A stretch of DNA of 64,000 nucleotides from Elymus sibiricus (GCA_039707655.1 CM077664.1:29872781-29936780); one strand, 5' to 3'. Shown: positions 34,828 to 46,370, numbered from the stretch's first letter. Program-made: numbers and translations. Notes: generated by a model from the sequence alone, not told the origin.

Positions 34828-36070
34828 GACTAGTGTGGTTATCAATCTCACTAGCTTGCTAGTTATAAAGGATTAAACGCAACGGAAACAGAAAAGCTTG
34901 AACTTGATGGAAAGTTGACGGGAATGAAAAAGCAAGAAATTAAAAGAGCCTTGATTGAGATTGAAAGTTTTATAGGAAGAAAATGGACTGGGGTCCATAG
35001 GTTCACTAGTGGTCTCTCTCCAAAATAAAGCATGGTTTGGTAAACAAATTACAGTTGAGCAGCGATTAAACTGTAATATGGCATAATTAACATATGAGCA
35101 TCACGTCCCAATATCTATAGATCGTTATCCAACTGCATCTATAGCTAATACTCCACCCAAGACCGCTATCTAGCATGCATCTTAAAGTATTAAGTAAAAA
35201 TAGTGTATTGCACTAAGTATGATGACATGAAGTAGATGATATATTGTCTTCACCCTGCGTTCAAAGGACAACTACGCAACCATCTTTTTATCCCTAGCGG
35301 CAACAATACACTACAAGGCTTTTCCACTTTCTGTCATTGTTGTAGCATACTTACAAGGTGGAACCCAACTATCATACACAACTCCCTCTGATGATCAAAC
35401 CCCAAACTTGGCCAAAGAAAGAAGAATAGATCGGAGAGCATATATGAATAAGAATTATGCAACAAAGAAACCAATGAGATCCCAAAAATATTCATGGATA
35501 AATATGATCATAAAGTGACAAATCATAATATCTCAACAAACACACCAATAAATTACATCAGATGGATCACAATCATGTAGGGCAGCTCATGTGATCATTG
35601 TATTGAGAAGAAAGAGAGAGAAGACCATCTAGCTACTGCTACGGACTCATAGTCCAAAGAAAACTTCTCACAAGCGATCATGGTGGCCTTCAAGTTGATG
35701 GAGATGACCACCGAGAAGACTTCCCCCTCTGGCAGAGTACCGAAAAAGTCCTCCAGATTGGATCTTGACGAAACAGAGGTGTGCGGCGGCGGAAAAATTA
35801 GGGCGTTAAAATTCCGAGGGTTTTGAGAAGTATATAAAGGCACAGGAACCAAGAGGCGGTGGAAAGGAGTGCCGGGGGCCTACGTGGCCCCACCACGTGC
35901 CCCCCGGAGCGTGGAGGCGGCGCGCGGGGCCTGTGGGTGCCCCCCGGCCTAAGTCGGTGCTCCCCGGAACCTTCTAGACTTGAAACTTTCGCTGAATTGT
36001 TTTAGAATTTCTCTAGCCTGATAAAATTGAATTTCCGGAAAAACTATAAACATACGTTTGAGACGTATCA
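34828..36070 (-). repeat. Gypsy LTR or LTR fragment inserted in the PIF/Harbinger element
   Basis: The right end reads TGATACGTCTC on the minus strand (36070 inward), the start used by the gypsy LTRs of elements A and D. A minus-strand TATA box (TTATATAC, about 35833) and LTR-like GC-rich leader (35880-35960) follow. The left boundary is not defined: no CA terminus or primer site is seen near 34830. The right flank is not a polypurine tract, so this is a 5' or solo LTR, possibly truncated. Confidence 0.55.
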
Positions 36071-37013
36071 CTACCATGTTGAAGCGCTTTTAGCAAATGG
36101 AGGGTGAAAAGGGGGCCGAAAATTGAGGTCTTTGGCACGGACAACAGGATTGGGAGCTTTTGGGATCGATTGATGTAAAAACTTGTTGAACATCCAGTGC
36201 TTTTGATTGTGATTGTATATGTTTGCAACTATTTAAATGTATGATTAAATTGCAATTAATCTACATATCCACATCAAAGGGAGGAGGTCGGACAAGGGGC
36301 GGCCATTTGGTGCCTCCGGTTGGATGGCCTCCGCCCCGCCCGCTGTCCGCGGACACGTCCGGATGTGTACGCGGACATTTGGTGCCGTCCGTTTGGTGGC
36401 CCGCATTGGAGTTGCCCTTAGGTGCTCGGACGGTGGCACGGCGGTGGGGGAGGCGTCACCGGAGAGAAATAAGTGGTTGCAGCTCTTTCCCCACTTCGAC
36501 GACGTCTCTGGCGGCGTTGGGGAGTTCGTCGGCCTTTTGTGCCTAGGCGCAGTTGCTGGAGTGGCGGCGGTGACTGCGTTGGGGCTTTTGGTCCACCCGC
36601 TCCTTCCCCGTTTCATGGGCGAGTTCTTCGTCGCCTTCGAGGAGCTGTGGAGGATAGCGCTCTGCCATGTACAGAGCCCCAAAGAATACGGCCCGATGGG
36701 CCACTGTTGAGGTCTACGAAACTGCATCGACGCGATGATGCTCCTCCGCTGTAAGGCTTGGTGGTTCCTCGTCGTCTTGGTCCGGCGACGCTCTGGCGAC
36801 ATGGTTCTTCGATGGCGAGCCTCGTGAAGGTTTAGTGTGGAGGATCCCAGGGTTCTCTTTCTAATTTGTTTTTCTGTGGGGTGTTCTGTGCTATTGTACA
36901 GGGACAGCTATTCCCATCGCGTATGTTCTGGGGTGTCGCGTTTGTATGATCTTTGTACGGGTTGTATACGGTATTGGAATACGCGGTATCCTCTAAAAAA
37001 ACTCGGGCGGCAC

Positions 37014-37452
37014 TTTTTTCATAAAGCCCCCAAATGCTAACGCAAATTACGGAGTCTTTTAGCACGCTGCTTTTTCCCCTGTTTCTGAGGCAATCTTCTG
37101 AATTCGCCCTTGAACACTGAGCTACGAAGGCGTTTCTGAAAAGTGCTATCAATAAGCGAAGTTTCTGAACTCGAGCACAGGTGTGCTCGTTATCTGGGCG
37201 CTTCGCTGAAGCGTTGGGATGTGTTTCATTTAATGCCTGGGCGTGGGACAGGTGGGTCGGAAATTAGAGAAATGGTGAAATACCTTTTTTTTTTAGAATC
37301 AAATGGTGAAATACGTGGACGGTCGATGGGTGGGCCGTGGCTCATGACGTTGCGTTTTCCCGATCCGTGGATCAAGAAAAACGCTTTTCTGTTTGACGGG
37401 CCGGCCTCATAGTAAATGCGAGGATGGTGGGGTGGTGGACTCGTCTCCTAGC
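37014..37452. other. Spacer without a recognised element
   Basis: About 440 bp between the retroposed segment and the MITE. The sequence looks unique within this window, and no gene or repeat is evident. Confidence 0.3.
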
Positions 37453-37455
37453 TTA

Positions 37456-37816
37456 GAGCATCTCCAACAGACGCACTAGATAAGCCGCGTGCTGGAAAAA
37501 CAGCTATATAGCGCGCGCGCGACCAAAACTAGCGCTCCACCAGCCGCGTTAAAATCCCGCGCGCGATAAACAAGAGCGTGCTAGGGAAAACGGTATCACG
37601 CGCTTCGTATTTGGTGCGCCCGCTCGCGCGCGCTGCTAAATCTGGGCTGCTGCAGGTGGGGCCGCCGGATTGGGCGCCGTGTTTTTGTGCATCTGAACCT
37701 TTTCGTCGCTCCCGCGCTGCTAAACCTTTTCGTCGCTCCCGCGTGCAAAAAGACTATTTTGGCGCTGCAAAAAAAATTTAGCGTGCCGCGCAACCGCGCG
37801 TCTGTTGGAGATGCTC
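37456..37816. mobile_element. Harbinger-type MITE
   Basis: 361 bp with perfect 19-bp inverted ends (GAGCATCTCCAACAGACGC) and the 3-bp target duplication TTA at 37453-37455 and 37817-37819. The interior is GC-rich with many GCGCGC runs and two copies of CTTTTCGTCGCTCCCGCG. No coding sequence. TSD and ends fit Tourist/PIF-Harbinger MITEs. Confidence 0.9.
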
Positions 37817-38033
37817 TTAGGCGGCTGCAAATTTTCAGTTGCAAGAGCGGCCGCTTTTGTGGATTAGATTCAGGTGGCAGCTGGAGGAGCAAGACTACTG
37901 GGGGAGGCGAACATGGAGTTGGTGATGCAGCCGATTAGAAGGTAACGCACTTACTCATTAACATTGGCTGACATTTTGTTAGTGTTTATCGTGCCTGAAA
38001 GCAATCCTCCCTTTCCTCCTGTCGCTGTCCAGA

Positions 38034-38478
38034 CCTTAATCTTGATTCCATGTATTTGCATGTTTGAGTTTTTGCATGTAGTTAGGTGTTCATGTAGCCT
38101 ATTGTACTTCAGCAAGGTGTACCGGTGATGCGTACGAAGCAGACGAGTTCCTGCGGAGGCACGCGAGGCGAGATGCCGGGCTGTCGTGTGATGCGGCAAG
38201 CAAGGCGAGATGCCGATGCCGGCGTGAAGCTTGGTGTTGTGCATGTATGGCACCAAGTATGTGTGAGAGTCTTCTTCTTCCTCGGGCTGGCTGGTATAGT
38301 GCGTGCGTGTGTGTGTTTAAGAGTTGTACTCATGTTGTTTTTTAGAGAGAACAGAATAGAGAGGAAAAGGGACGGCTGTGTGAGGCAGCCGGCCACCAAA
38401 ACTCTCGCGTCCATTTTTCTTTGTTCTTGTGCTAGCTTGTGAGAAGCTGAGAGGAAGAAGAAGAGGCGCTGCGAGGAG
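38034..38478 (+). repeat. Direct duplication, copy 1
   Basis: Starts CCTTAATCTTGATTCCATG and runs to about 38478. It is very similar to 38933-39387 and offset by 899 bp. Includes GCGTACGAAGCAGACGAGTT and a GTGCGTGCGTGTGTGTG stretch. No clear coding potential. Confidence 0.85.
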
Positions 38479-38599
38479 GCGGCACTAGCAATTAGCATCA
38501 GAGCCTTGTCGATCCGCGGCGGCAACGGCGATGCGGTAGACTCCATGTGAGGTGGAGGCCATCGATGGCGCGATGCAGCTGGTGGCTGGTGGCCAGTTG

Positions 38600-38880
38600 C
38601 GGTGCGATGCCGCTAGTTGGAGACGGCGTGGTGATCGGCATCACGAAGGCGTCGTCCGCGTCAAGAGGTGGCCGTTATAAGAGGTGAGACGACGTGGTGA
38701 TTGGCGTCGCGAAGGCGTCGTCCACGTCGAGAGGTGGCCGCTGCGTGTGGCAAGACGGTGTGGTGCTCGGCGCTGCGAGGGCGTCATCCACGACAAGATG
38801 GCCCATGGCAACCGGCGCTGCGACGGCGTCGTCCATGACAAGTTTGTTGCGGTGCTGCGATGGCGTCGTCAAGTGGCTGG
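38600..38880 (+). repeat. GC-rich tandem repeat between the duplicated copies
   Basis: Degenerate repeats of GGCGTCGCGAAGGCGTCGTCCACG with linkers such as AGAGGTGGCCG and GACGACGTGGTGATTGG, at about 38635, 38700, 38770 and 38820, with a spacing near 60 bp. Long frames on both strands follow from the repeat, not from a gene. Confidence 0.65.
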
Positions 38881-38932
38881 AGGTGATCCGCGTTGAAGAT
38901 TGTAGAATCAAGATTAGGGGGCTGAATGTTAG

Positions 38933-39387
38933 CCTTAATCTTGATTCAATGTATTTGCATGTTTGAGTTTTTGCATGTAGTTAGGTGTTCAGGTAGCCTA
39001 TTGTAGTTGAGCAAGGTGTACCGGTGATGCGTACGAAGCAGACGAGTTCTTGCGGAGGCACGCGAGGCGAGATGCCGCGCTGTCGTGTGATGCGGCAAGC
39101 AAGGCGAGATGCCGATGAAGGCGTGAAGCTTGGTGTTGTGCATGTATGGCACCAAGTATGTGTGAGAGTCTTCTTCTTCCTCGGGCTGGCTGGTATAGTG
39201 CGTGCGTGTGTGTGTTTAAGAGTTGTACTCATGTTCTTTTTTGGAGAGAAAAGAATAGAGAGGAAAAGGGACGGCTGTGTGAGGCAGCCGGCCACTAAAA
39301 TACTTGTGTTCTTCCTTGTTCTTGAGTCTCTTCCGTGAGCTGACAGAGTTGGCGAGAGGAAGAACAGTGGTGCTGTGAGAGAGGCAG
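38933..39387 (+). repeat. Direct duplication, copy 2
   Basis: Second copy, immediately upstream of the gene-like exons; its end overlaps their first ATG (39375). Differs from copy 1 by scattered substitutions and a changed 3' end. Confidence 0.85.
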
Positions 39388-40373
39388 CGCCCACAGTGAA
39401 TGATAGTGAAGTTCCGATGGAGCCGCTACTACATTCTCCAGTGGCCGTTGCGGGGGGCGGTGAACAACAGCCGCCGACGGCAGTATTAAGCGCGGAGGGT
39501 CAGATATGTGCGATGGACGGTGTGGTGAGTGTTGGAAGGCAAGATTCACCACAAGCGTCCAAGCAATCGATAGGCGATATAAACCCTAGAGCTCCTGGAT
39601 GGACCCGAAGGTATGCCCATCCTAAGTGCTGCAATTTCAAAATTTATTGAGTGAAACCTGGAATTGATGATTGTAGGCGCAGTATTTTTTGTTCTGATGC
39701 TGGTCATTAGTCATTACAGTAGTTCAGGCAGCGAGAGAAAAGTACTGTCAAATTATTGGTTTTCTCATTTTGGTTTGTTTACTTCCTTGTGCAAGGCTGC
39801 ATTAAAGTTGATGCTGTCAATGGCAACTGCTGGCAAACGAAGTCAGAGAAAACAAAGTGCAATGAAAAGAATCATCAGCCTGAGAAGTTTGCTGGACTGG
39901 ATTGGGAGAAAGTTGGCACAGATTTCAAAACATTTTTTTTGGAGGTAGTGCTTCATGACTTGGGAATAGTTGGGCATCTGCTGCTATCCTCTCGAGCATG
40001 TAACCGATGCTATTGTTATTTTCTTGCGTGCAGGATCTTAGTAAGCTTCCAGAAAAGAGTGTCGTCGGTGATACTAAAGATACAAAAATGCTGGCATATA
40101 AAAATCTATGGATTGAAGCTGAAGCTTCCATGTGTAAACTGAAGTATGAACTGCAACTTGTCCGCATGAAACTTGAGACGAGATATTACAATTGGCAAAC
40201 AGGTTAGTACTTGTGTTTGTGCGTGTGTAGCAAGTAAGTGTGCCTTAATTTATCTGGATAGTTCCGAACATTCAATTACTCATGTGTGTTAAATAATCTT
40301 GTAGCTGCAGCACCTGCAGGTTCATTAGGAGAAGCCAAAAAAGCCTCTAAGTTGCCCAAACAACCCAAGAATT
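39375..40373 (+). pseudogene. Multi-exon gene-like segment, possible host gene fragment
   Basis: Exons with consensus splice sites: about 39375-39613 (donor AAG/GTATGC; encodes SVGRQDSPQASKQSIGDINP), 39797-39944 (acceptor GCAAG; NGNCWQTKSEKTKCNEKNHQ, then WEKVGTDFKTFFLE), 40034-40201 (acceptor GTGCAG, donor GTTAGT; KNLWIEAEASMCKLKYELQL) and 40305-40373 (acceptor TTGTAG; PAGSLGEAKKASKLPKQPKN then stop). The third exon has the look of a conserved helical segment seen in uncharacterised plant proteins. Exons 1 and 2 do not join in frame with the obvious sites, so the 5' part is wrong, missing or decayed. Codon use and intron structure differ from all the neighbouring transposons. Confidence 0.45.
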
Positions 40374-40843
40374 GAACAAAGATTTGATGCGCTGTAGTGA
40401 TGATATAAGCTCATGAGCTCCAAACAGCTAGCAAAAATGAATCTTGAAGACGCTGTTGTTATGGTGGATGGCCAGATTGCTTGAAGAGTCTCATGATGTT
40501 GGTTGTCTCAGCACCAGCGGAACCTGCAAGTGCGCATTTGCATGACAAGCCACCTCCCAGGAAACGCTTGGAAGTGAAGTGCTCATCCCTTTGGTTTAAT
40601 TGGAAAATCGTGTATGTGTTGTATATGTACGTTGTCAAGTTAAATGCATGGGAGTACTGCAGTTTGCTGTTCGTTTGTTTCAGATCCGATGAGTTGTCGC
40701 CTGCGAAACAGTATGCTGCGGCGTACGTACGTTGTTTCAGTGGTGTGATTAGCATATTATTATGCATATATAGATAGATCTTGTAGGTCTATGCTGCTGT
40801 TTTGAGCTATGAATACCTATTTCTTTCTGCACCTAGCCATATA
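40374..40843 (+). other. Region 3' of the gene-like exons
   Basis: It contains short coding-like stretches out of frame with the exons (NLEDAVVMVDGQIA near 40441; SAPAEPASAHLHDKPPPRKR near 40508), suggesting further decayed exons of the same gene. No element recognised. Confidence 0.35.
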
Positions 40844-40947
40844 CTCCCTCCGTCCCAAAATAAGTGACTCAAAAATAACTCAACTTTGTACTAAAGTTAG
40901 TATAAAACTGAGTCATTTTTGAGTCACTTATTTTGGGACGGAGGGAG
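40844..40947. mobile_element. Stowaway MITE
   Basis: 104 bp, TA target duplication (40842-40843, 40948-40949), inverted ends CTCCCTCCGTCCCAAAATAA extending more than 30 bp. The whole element folds into a near-perfect hairpin. Typical Tc1/Mariner-derived Stowaway of grasses. Confidence 0.97.
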
Positions 40948-40949
40948 TA

Positions 40950-41882
40950 TATCGTATGTTGGTGTTTCATGTTATGTTAGAGACCTCCGCTGGTTGCAGG
41001 GCTATCTGATACTGTTACCTACACTACTTTTTTTTTTGGCGGGGCACACTACATAATGTTGGCAAGGCAACCTGTGAGTTGCAGCAGTCTCAGATCCAAC
41101 CGCATCCATGTGGCATTTGACTGCGAAACATGCCAAATGATGTGCATCAGGACCAGGCTCCAGCTTACATGCATCATGCATGCAACATTTGACTTTTGGA
41201 GGAGGAGGCGGCGGCTATCCAGGATTTCTTTTTACCAATGGCCAGAGCGTTATGTACGTACATATATATACAGTGCAAGTTGCATGTACGTACGCACAGA
41301 GAGTTATGTGCGCGGTGAACGTAGAAAAAAAGCTAGGAAATTACATTTGGCCCTTGGCCAGTGCCCAGTGGTGTTGCAAACTTGCATGCAATGCATGTGT
41401 GGTTAATCTTACATCTCATCTCATGGAAGCAGCAGCAGCAGCAGATCGATGTCTTAACCCCATTTCAATTCAAAGAACAAAAACTTTCAAGTCACCTGTA
41501 CATGTTGTGTTTATATATATGTAGTATCTGTCAAACCTGGTGCTAGTTACCCCACGTGAGTTTTGTACGTTGTATATAGTATCTATCAAACCGGAGAGTA
41601 TGTGCGTGTAGTATATAGTATATAAGAATATTTTGATAGTATGTACTATTTTTTTGTATATTGTTTTATACATACAAATATAAAGATATTTTCAAAATAT
41701 ACTAAAACTATGGATTCACATACAATTTTTTCATATAGCTCACTTTGAAAAATCTTAGATATAGTATATGAACATACTCACAATAAAAAAGTAGTATATA
41801 TATTACCACATGGCAGTAGTATATGAGACGTGAAACCACCGAAAATGCCGTTTGGAGGCCAAGCTACCTGGAGGCCGATATC
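40950..41882. other. AT-rich spacer, no gene
   Basis: Contains a GCA trinucleotide run (41431-41445) and TAGTATATAGTATAT-like stretches (41570-41640). No transposon end or conserved frame seen. Confidence 0.35.
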
Positions 41883-41892
41883 ACGCACGTCT

Positions 41893-42767
41893 CAAGATGA
41901 CAACGGGGATGAAACCCACCGGGTATTGCCTGCCCAAACCCATCCCCACGAGAAAATCGCAAACCCGTCCCGTCCCCGTCACCGTGCGCGGGGCTAGCTT
42001 TTTGCCCGTCCCCTAAACCCATCGGGTTTTCGAAACCCACGGGGAAATCGGCATATTTAAGCAATCATAGTAGCAACACAGAATAGCATTTCAGCAGCAA
42101 AAAGAGCATATTTCAGCAGCATTACTTGAGCAAATTTCAGCACAACACAATAGTACATGGTTCAACAGCTACAAGGAGCATATTTCAGCAGCATAACTTG
42201 ACCAAAAAAGAGCAATAACAACAGCTACAAGGAGCATATTTCAGCACAATACAATACCCCATTTGAGCAAGAAAAATAAGCATATTTCAGCGACAAAACA
42301 GTAGCATATTTTAGCCATACATGGTTCAACAAGATGTCCAATTACACAAGTTCTGACCGAGCGAGAGGGAGGCTGCGGGAGGCGAGATGGGATCGAGCGA
42401 GAGGGAGGCTGCGGGAGGCGACATCGGGTGCCGGCGATGGGATCGCTAGGTTTAGGTGTGAGAGAGGGAGGCTGCGGGAGCGACTGTGAGGCTGAGACCT
42501 AACGAGGCTGGGGCTGGGAGCTGGGACGCTGGGTGGGCTAGTGTGTAATCGAGGCTGAATGGCCCAATACGCTTAGTGTAGTATTTTGACGGGGATGGCG
42601 GGTTTCGGGTTCGGGTATTGCTGAAACGGGTTTGAACCCGCGAAACGTGTCGGGTTTTATACTTTACCCAGCAGCAGCCCCGCGGGGTTAAAAAGACGCC
42701 CATCCCCGTCCCCTAATAGAGTAAAAACCCGCGGGGACGCGGGTTTCGGGGGCCCATTGCCATCTTG
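41893..42767. mobile_element. Non-autonomous DNA transposon with GATGGCAA-type ends
   Basis: 875 bp. Left end CAAGATGACAACGGGGATG, right end reversed CAAGATGGCAATGGGCCCC. Subterminal inverted GGGTTT/AAACCC-rich segments follow. The flanks ACGCACGTCT (41883-41892) and ACGCACGTCT (42768-42777) are a perfect 10-bp duplication. The ends recall plant hAT elements with GATGGCAA termini, but hAT duplications are 8 bp, so the superfamily is open. The interior has direct repeats (GGAGCATATTTCAGCA; GGGATCGAGCGAGAGGGAGG) and no transposase. Confidence 0.8.
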
Positions 42768-42955
42768 ACGCACGTCTGTTTCTGTCGGGATCAACGCCAG
42801 ACACGCATTCCCTTTTTGTTCCAGAGACAGAACAAGAACGAGAGAGCAGATCATGGACTTGAATCGGTCAACGTTGCTATCTTTCTATTTATAGCAGAAC
42901 GAGAACGAGAGAGCAGATCATGTGCCATCACCATTCCCTTTATGTCCCTACCATT

Positions 42956-43556
42956 CACTACCGGAATTACTGGCTATGCCGACGGCCAAAGTCCAAATCC
43001 CGTCGGGATAGACCTATGCCGATGGCCGCCGTCGGCATAGCCCCGTCGGCATCGTATACGTCGGCGTAACTGGGCCTGCCGTAGACATAGAAAAGCCGTC
43101 GGCATAGGTACCTTTGCCGACGGTGTCCGTACGGCCGTCGGCACAGATTGGCCGTCGGCAAACTCGTTCGTATGACGGCGGCAGACGGCGCCACCGACAA
43201 GTTACACCCAATAAAAACGCGCCACGTGTCAGCACTATACCGACGGCTAAGCCGTCGGCATAAGTCTGACACGTGGCACATGCTGGTATTCCCATGCGCC
43301 AGTATATGCCGACGGCTAAGCCGTCGGCATAGGTGCCACGTGTCGCCCAACTGTACTCCCTGGCACCGACGGCCTGGCCGTCAGCATAGTCTGGTGCCAG
43401 GAAGTACAGTTGGGCGACACGTGGCACCTATGCCGACGGCTTAGCCGTCGGCATAGATTTAAACGTATGCCGACGGCTAAGCCGTCGGCATAGGTGCCAC
43501 GTGTCGCCCACTGGTGCCTCGGCGGTGGCAAAGCCGTCGGCATAGATGCTGCCTAT
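42956..43556. repeat. Left terminus and subterminal repeats of CACTA-2
   Basis: A dense array of TATGCCGACGGC and its complement, many as head-to-head pairs GCCGACGGCTAAGCCGTCGGC that are themselves palindromic, plus repeated CCACGTGTCGCCCA. It contains longer inverted repeats, for example 43320-43380 with 43385-43440. Confidence 0.9.
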
Positions 43557-43744
43557 TTTTTTCTTTTTCTGATTTCTGTTTGAATTCATTTATACATATA
43601 TTCAAATTCACAGCACATATACATCTAACATCATCATCACAATAACATCATCATCATCACAATAACATCATCATCATCATAAGTATCAACATCATCACAT
43701 AAGTATCATCATCACATAAAGAGTCCTACGAGCATACAAAGGGC
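43557..43744. repeat. ATC-rich low-complexity segment
   Basis: ATCATCATCAC repeats between the subterminal array and the 3' end of ORF1; probably 3' UTR. Confidence 0.5.
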
Positions 43745-46166
43745 TTAAGCCCTACGAGGTCCACTACCAAGGTCCTCACCGCCCAAAAGGCCAAAGCCCA
43801 GGTCCTCACTACTTGCGGCAGCGCTACCGCCACCACCACCTCGGTGGATCGGAGTGACCGGGCTCCGTGACGTGGGAGTGATGCCATCATTGGCACCACC
43901 ACCAACGGATGATCCACCGGATCCCTGGATGTTTGAAAAGACATGTTAAGGGGATATATGATTGTGTTGAATAAACGGTAAGCAGTGATTGATGAGTTTG
44001 GGGATGTACTAACTGGAGTCTCCATGTTCTGTGCCAGAAACTCTTCAAAGGTAAGGAGCACTGGTGCAGGTCCAGCAGGTGGTGGTGGTGGTTCCATTAC
44101 AGGAACCGTCCCGGCCGCCATGCTCTCAAAAACGCGTTGCATGTGAATTGACCAAACAAACACGAAGATCAGAAGAAATGAAAGTGCAAATATGGAAGTG
44201 AAATGAAAGAGGCTAAACTAACCGTCATCATGCGACTGCTGTGCTCCTGGACTGCTGCAACTCTCGCCTGCCACGCCATGGTCTCTTGGCGTGTGTACTC
44301 CATCTAGGCCTACGATATGACATGATGAACTCATAAAACATCTCAATGCGGAAAATAAAGTGAGCAAAAAGGAAGATAAGAGGGAACATACTTACGCTGG
44401 TCTACTGGGCTAGGAGGGAGTGTGTCTGTGCACTGGTCGTGCTCGTGCGCTAGCTCAGGCTCGGGTCGGTAGCTCGGAGCCGTGTGAAGGAGATAGAAGG
44501 AGTACACACGGCATCCAGAACCGCCTGCTGACCATGAAGCTTCGGCCCTATACTCACCACCACCCTCTCGTCCGTAGCCTGCTTTAAGGGGTCAGGTGTG
44601 CCAGGATTTACCCTCAGATACTCCTCCTCGTAGGCCTTCAGGTTCTCCTCGCTCTTGCCATAGTAGTCGCCCTTGCCCTCCTTGGACTTACTCCGCGTAT
44701 GGGCGATCTGCCACGCCTCTATGTCAGAGAGCGGCCGCTTCAGTTTCTCCTCCTGCACCACCAAACAGAGGTTAGTGATACATAAGAAAGTGACGGTAAA
44801 TAGAAGAAGAAGAATGTTTCATGTAAATAGATATACCTGAACTTTCTTGTGGCTAAAGTGGTTCCGGTTTCCCTGACCATGTGTTCAGTCGGTCCCTCGA
44901 TTAGCCCGGTTTTTCTTGCTCTTAGCAGCCCACTCTGCATCCTGACCGAGCCACAGATCCACCAATGCCGCCCATGCATCGTCCTTTCCATAACACCAAG
45001 AAGGACACACCAATGAAAGCATAATGGCATGTCAACACGAAACGATGAAATTTACCACAAACGCCGGAATGAAAAGTCTGCTATACTTACGGCCAAGTAC
45101 TCCTCCCTCTCCAAGGTAACATGCATCCTTCGCGCGTCTTCCTTGGTCATCTTCGTCTCAAGAGCGTCGTGATGATATTGCGAGATGGCCACCCAGCGCA
45201 CCTCGTACTGCATTTGACGGGCCTTCTTCCTCGCTTGGCGCAGCACGATCTCCTCGGCAGTGGACTTGTGCTCCTCAAGAACTCGATAGTATTTCTACAA
45301 TGATTCAGAAAACCAGAATGGAAGAAGCCATGAGTTAAACCATTCGATGATAAACTACGAACGAAACTCAAGACTCGTGCTTCTGAAGAGAACTTACCCA
45401 AAAATTTGTGATCACGGCCTTAGCATACGTGGTATGGTCCGGGTGGGGGGCCGCTTCCTAGTGGTCCCAGCTTGTGGCCAAAACCCGGCGCTCAGGCTGC
45501 CTGACTGGATCCGGATGGAACAGCCCCGGCCAGTGTTCCTTCAGCAAAACGGTGATAACGCCGTTTGGAAGACGGGCCCCTTTAGGAATTATCCAGTTGC
45601 TGCAAAAGATAGAAAGAATGAAAATATGAGCATGTGTACAATCAAAAGAATGAAAATATTAGCATGTGTACAAGCAAAAGAATTAAATTATGATTAAGTG
45701 GCACTTACTCTTTCCCCTTGGGCTCAATGAGCCACTTCTGCTCCTCGGTAGCAGGAAGGGGAGGGAGCTTTGCATTACCACGCAGCCACCCCTTGTTGTG
45801 GGCAACCCCCTCGCTGCCACCACCATCCTCCCCGCCACCACCATCCTCCTCGCCTGCCTCTTCCTCCTCGTCCCCCTCCCCAACCTCCTCCTCCTCCTCC
45901 TGAACCTCCTCCTCCTCCTCCTCCTCCTCCTCCTCGGCAGAGGGTACCTCAGTAGAGGAGGGTACCTCAGTAGAGGAGGGCGTCGAAGAGGACACCCCTA
46001 AGTCGGTGAGGGAGCGCTGTTTCTGGCCCCGACCCTGTCCTCCTCTAGGGGCTCTCCCCCAACCCCCTCCACCTCTAGGGGCACCTCTCCCTCGACCTCC
46101 CTGTGAGGAGTCATCCTCAAGTAGTCGGGGGGGAAGAGTACGGGGTCGACCACTCCGACTAGTCAT
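43745..46166 (-). pseudogene. CACTA-2 ORF1 (Ptta/En/Spm-type protein), several stops
   Basis: Minus-strand exons with good splice sites: 46166-45709, 45599-45398, 45294-45091, 44983-44837, 44752 to about 44400, and terminal exons ending at TAA 43747-43745. The N-terminus is Arg/Gly-rich then a long Glu run (SAEEEEEEEEEEVQEEEEE), then KGARLPNGVITVLLKEHWPG, then EARRMHVTLEREEYLA-like helix, DDAWAALVDLWLGQDAEWAA and the KNR/HxxGxxNHF block of plant En/Spm proteins. In-frame stops: TAG at 45460-45458, TGA in the fourth exon after RANRGTD, and two in the fifth after RATDPSLS. Homologous to the better-preserved gene of CACTA-3. Confidence 0.75.
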
Positions 46167-46370
46167 TGTGGTGAGCTTCGATAGGAAACCCGTGCCGTTG
46201 GCCTTCCCCTTGCCCAAGTTTAGCGAACCTGCATTGAAAAGAGAATAAACAATTAGTACATTAATAATGAAGAAAAAAGAATAATAATAAGGAATAAAAA
46301 ATACATTCATAAATAAGCATAAAAAGGCATATTAACAAACCATAAAAAAAAGACATGAAACGTACATCTG

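Larger units (their letters stand above)
32948..36417 (+). mobile_element. PIF/Harbinger element without transposase
   Basis: Related inverted ends: left GGGTTATGGCACCTCCAACGC, right (reversed) GGGCAACTCCAATGCGGGCC, both followed by a GGAC/GTCC-rich subterminal region with ATGTCCG motifs. The right flank TTA fits the 3-bp Harbinger target, while the left flank is GTA, so the duplication is imperfect. It encodes a Myb/SANT-like ORF1 protein but no DDE transposase is visible. A gypsy LTR sits in its 3' part. Confidence 0.6.
32922..36999 (+). mobile_element. Retroposed segment with 14-bp target duplication, interrupted by a PIF/Harbinger element
   Basis: AACTCGGGCGGCAC occurs at 32908-32921 and again at 37000-37013. 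The right copy follows a short A tail (CTCTAAAAAA), the pattern left by LINE-type retroposition in plus orientation. The segment's own sequence is 32922-32947 plus about 36418-36999. It ends with a 3'-UTR-like region (TTTGTATGATCTTTGTACGG) and carries no recognisable protein, so it may be a LINE 3' end or a retroposed transcript. Confidence 0.6.

Noticed and set aside
42830..42923. Direct repeat AACGAGAGAGCAGATCATG (two copies 67 bp apart) as a target duplication
   Set aside because: The DNA between has no transposon ends or A tail; probably a local duplication.
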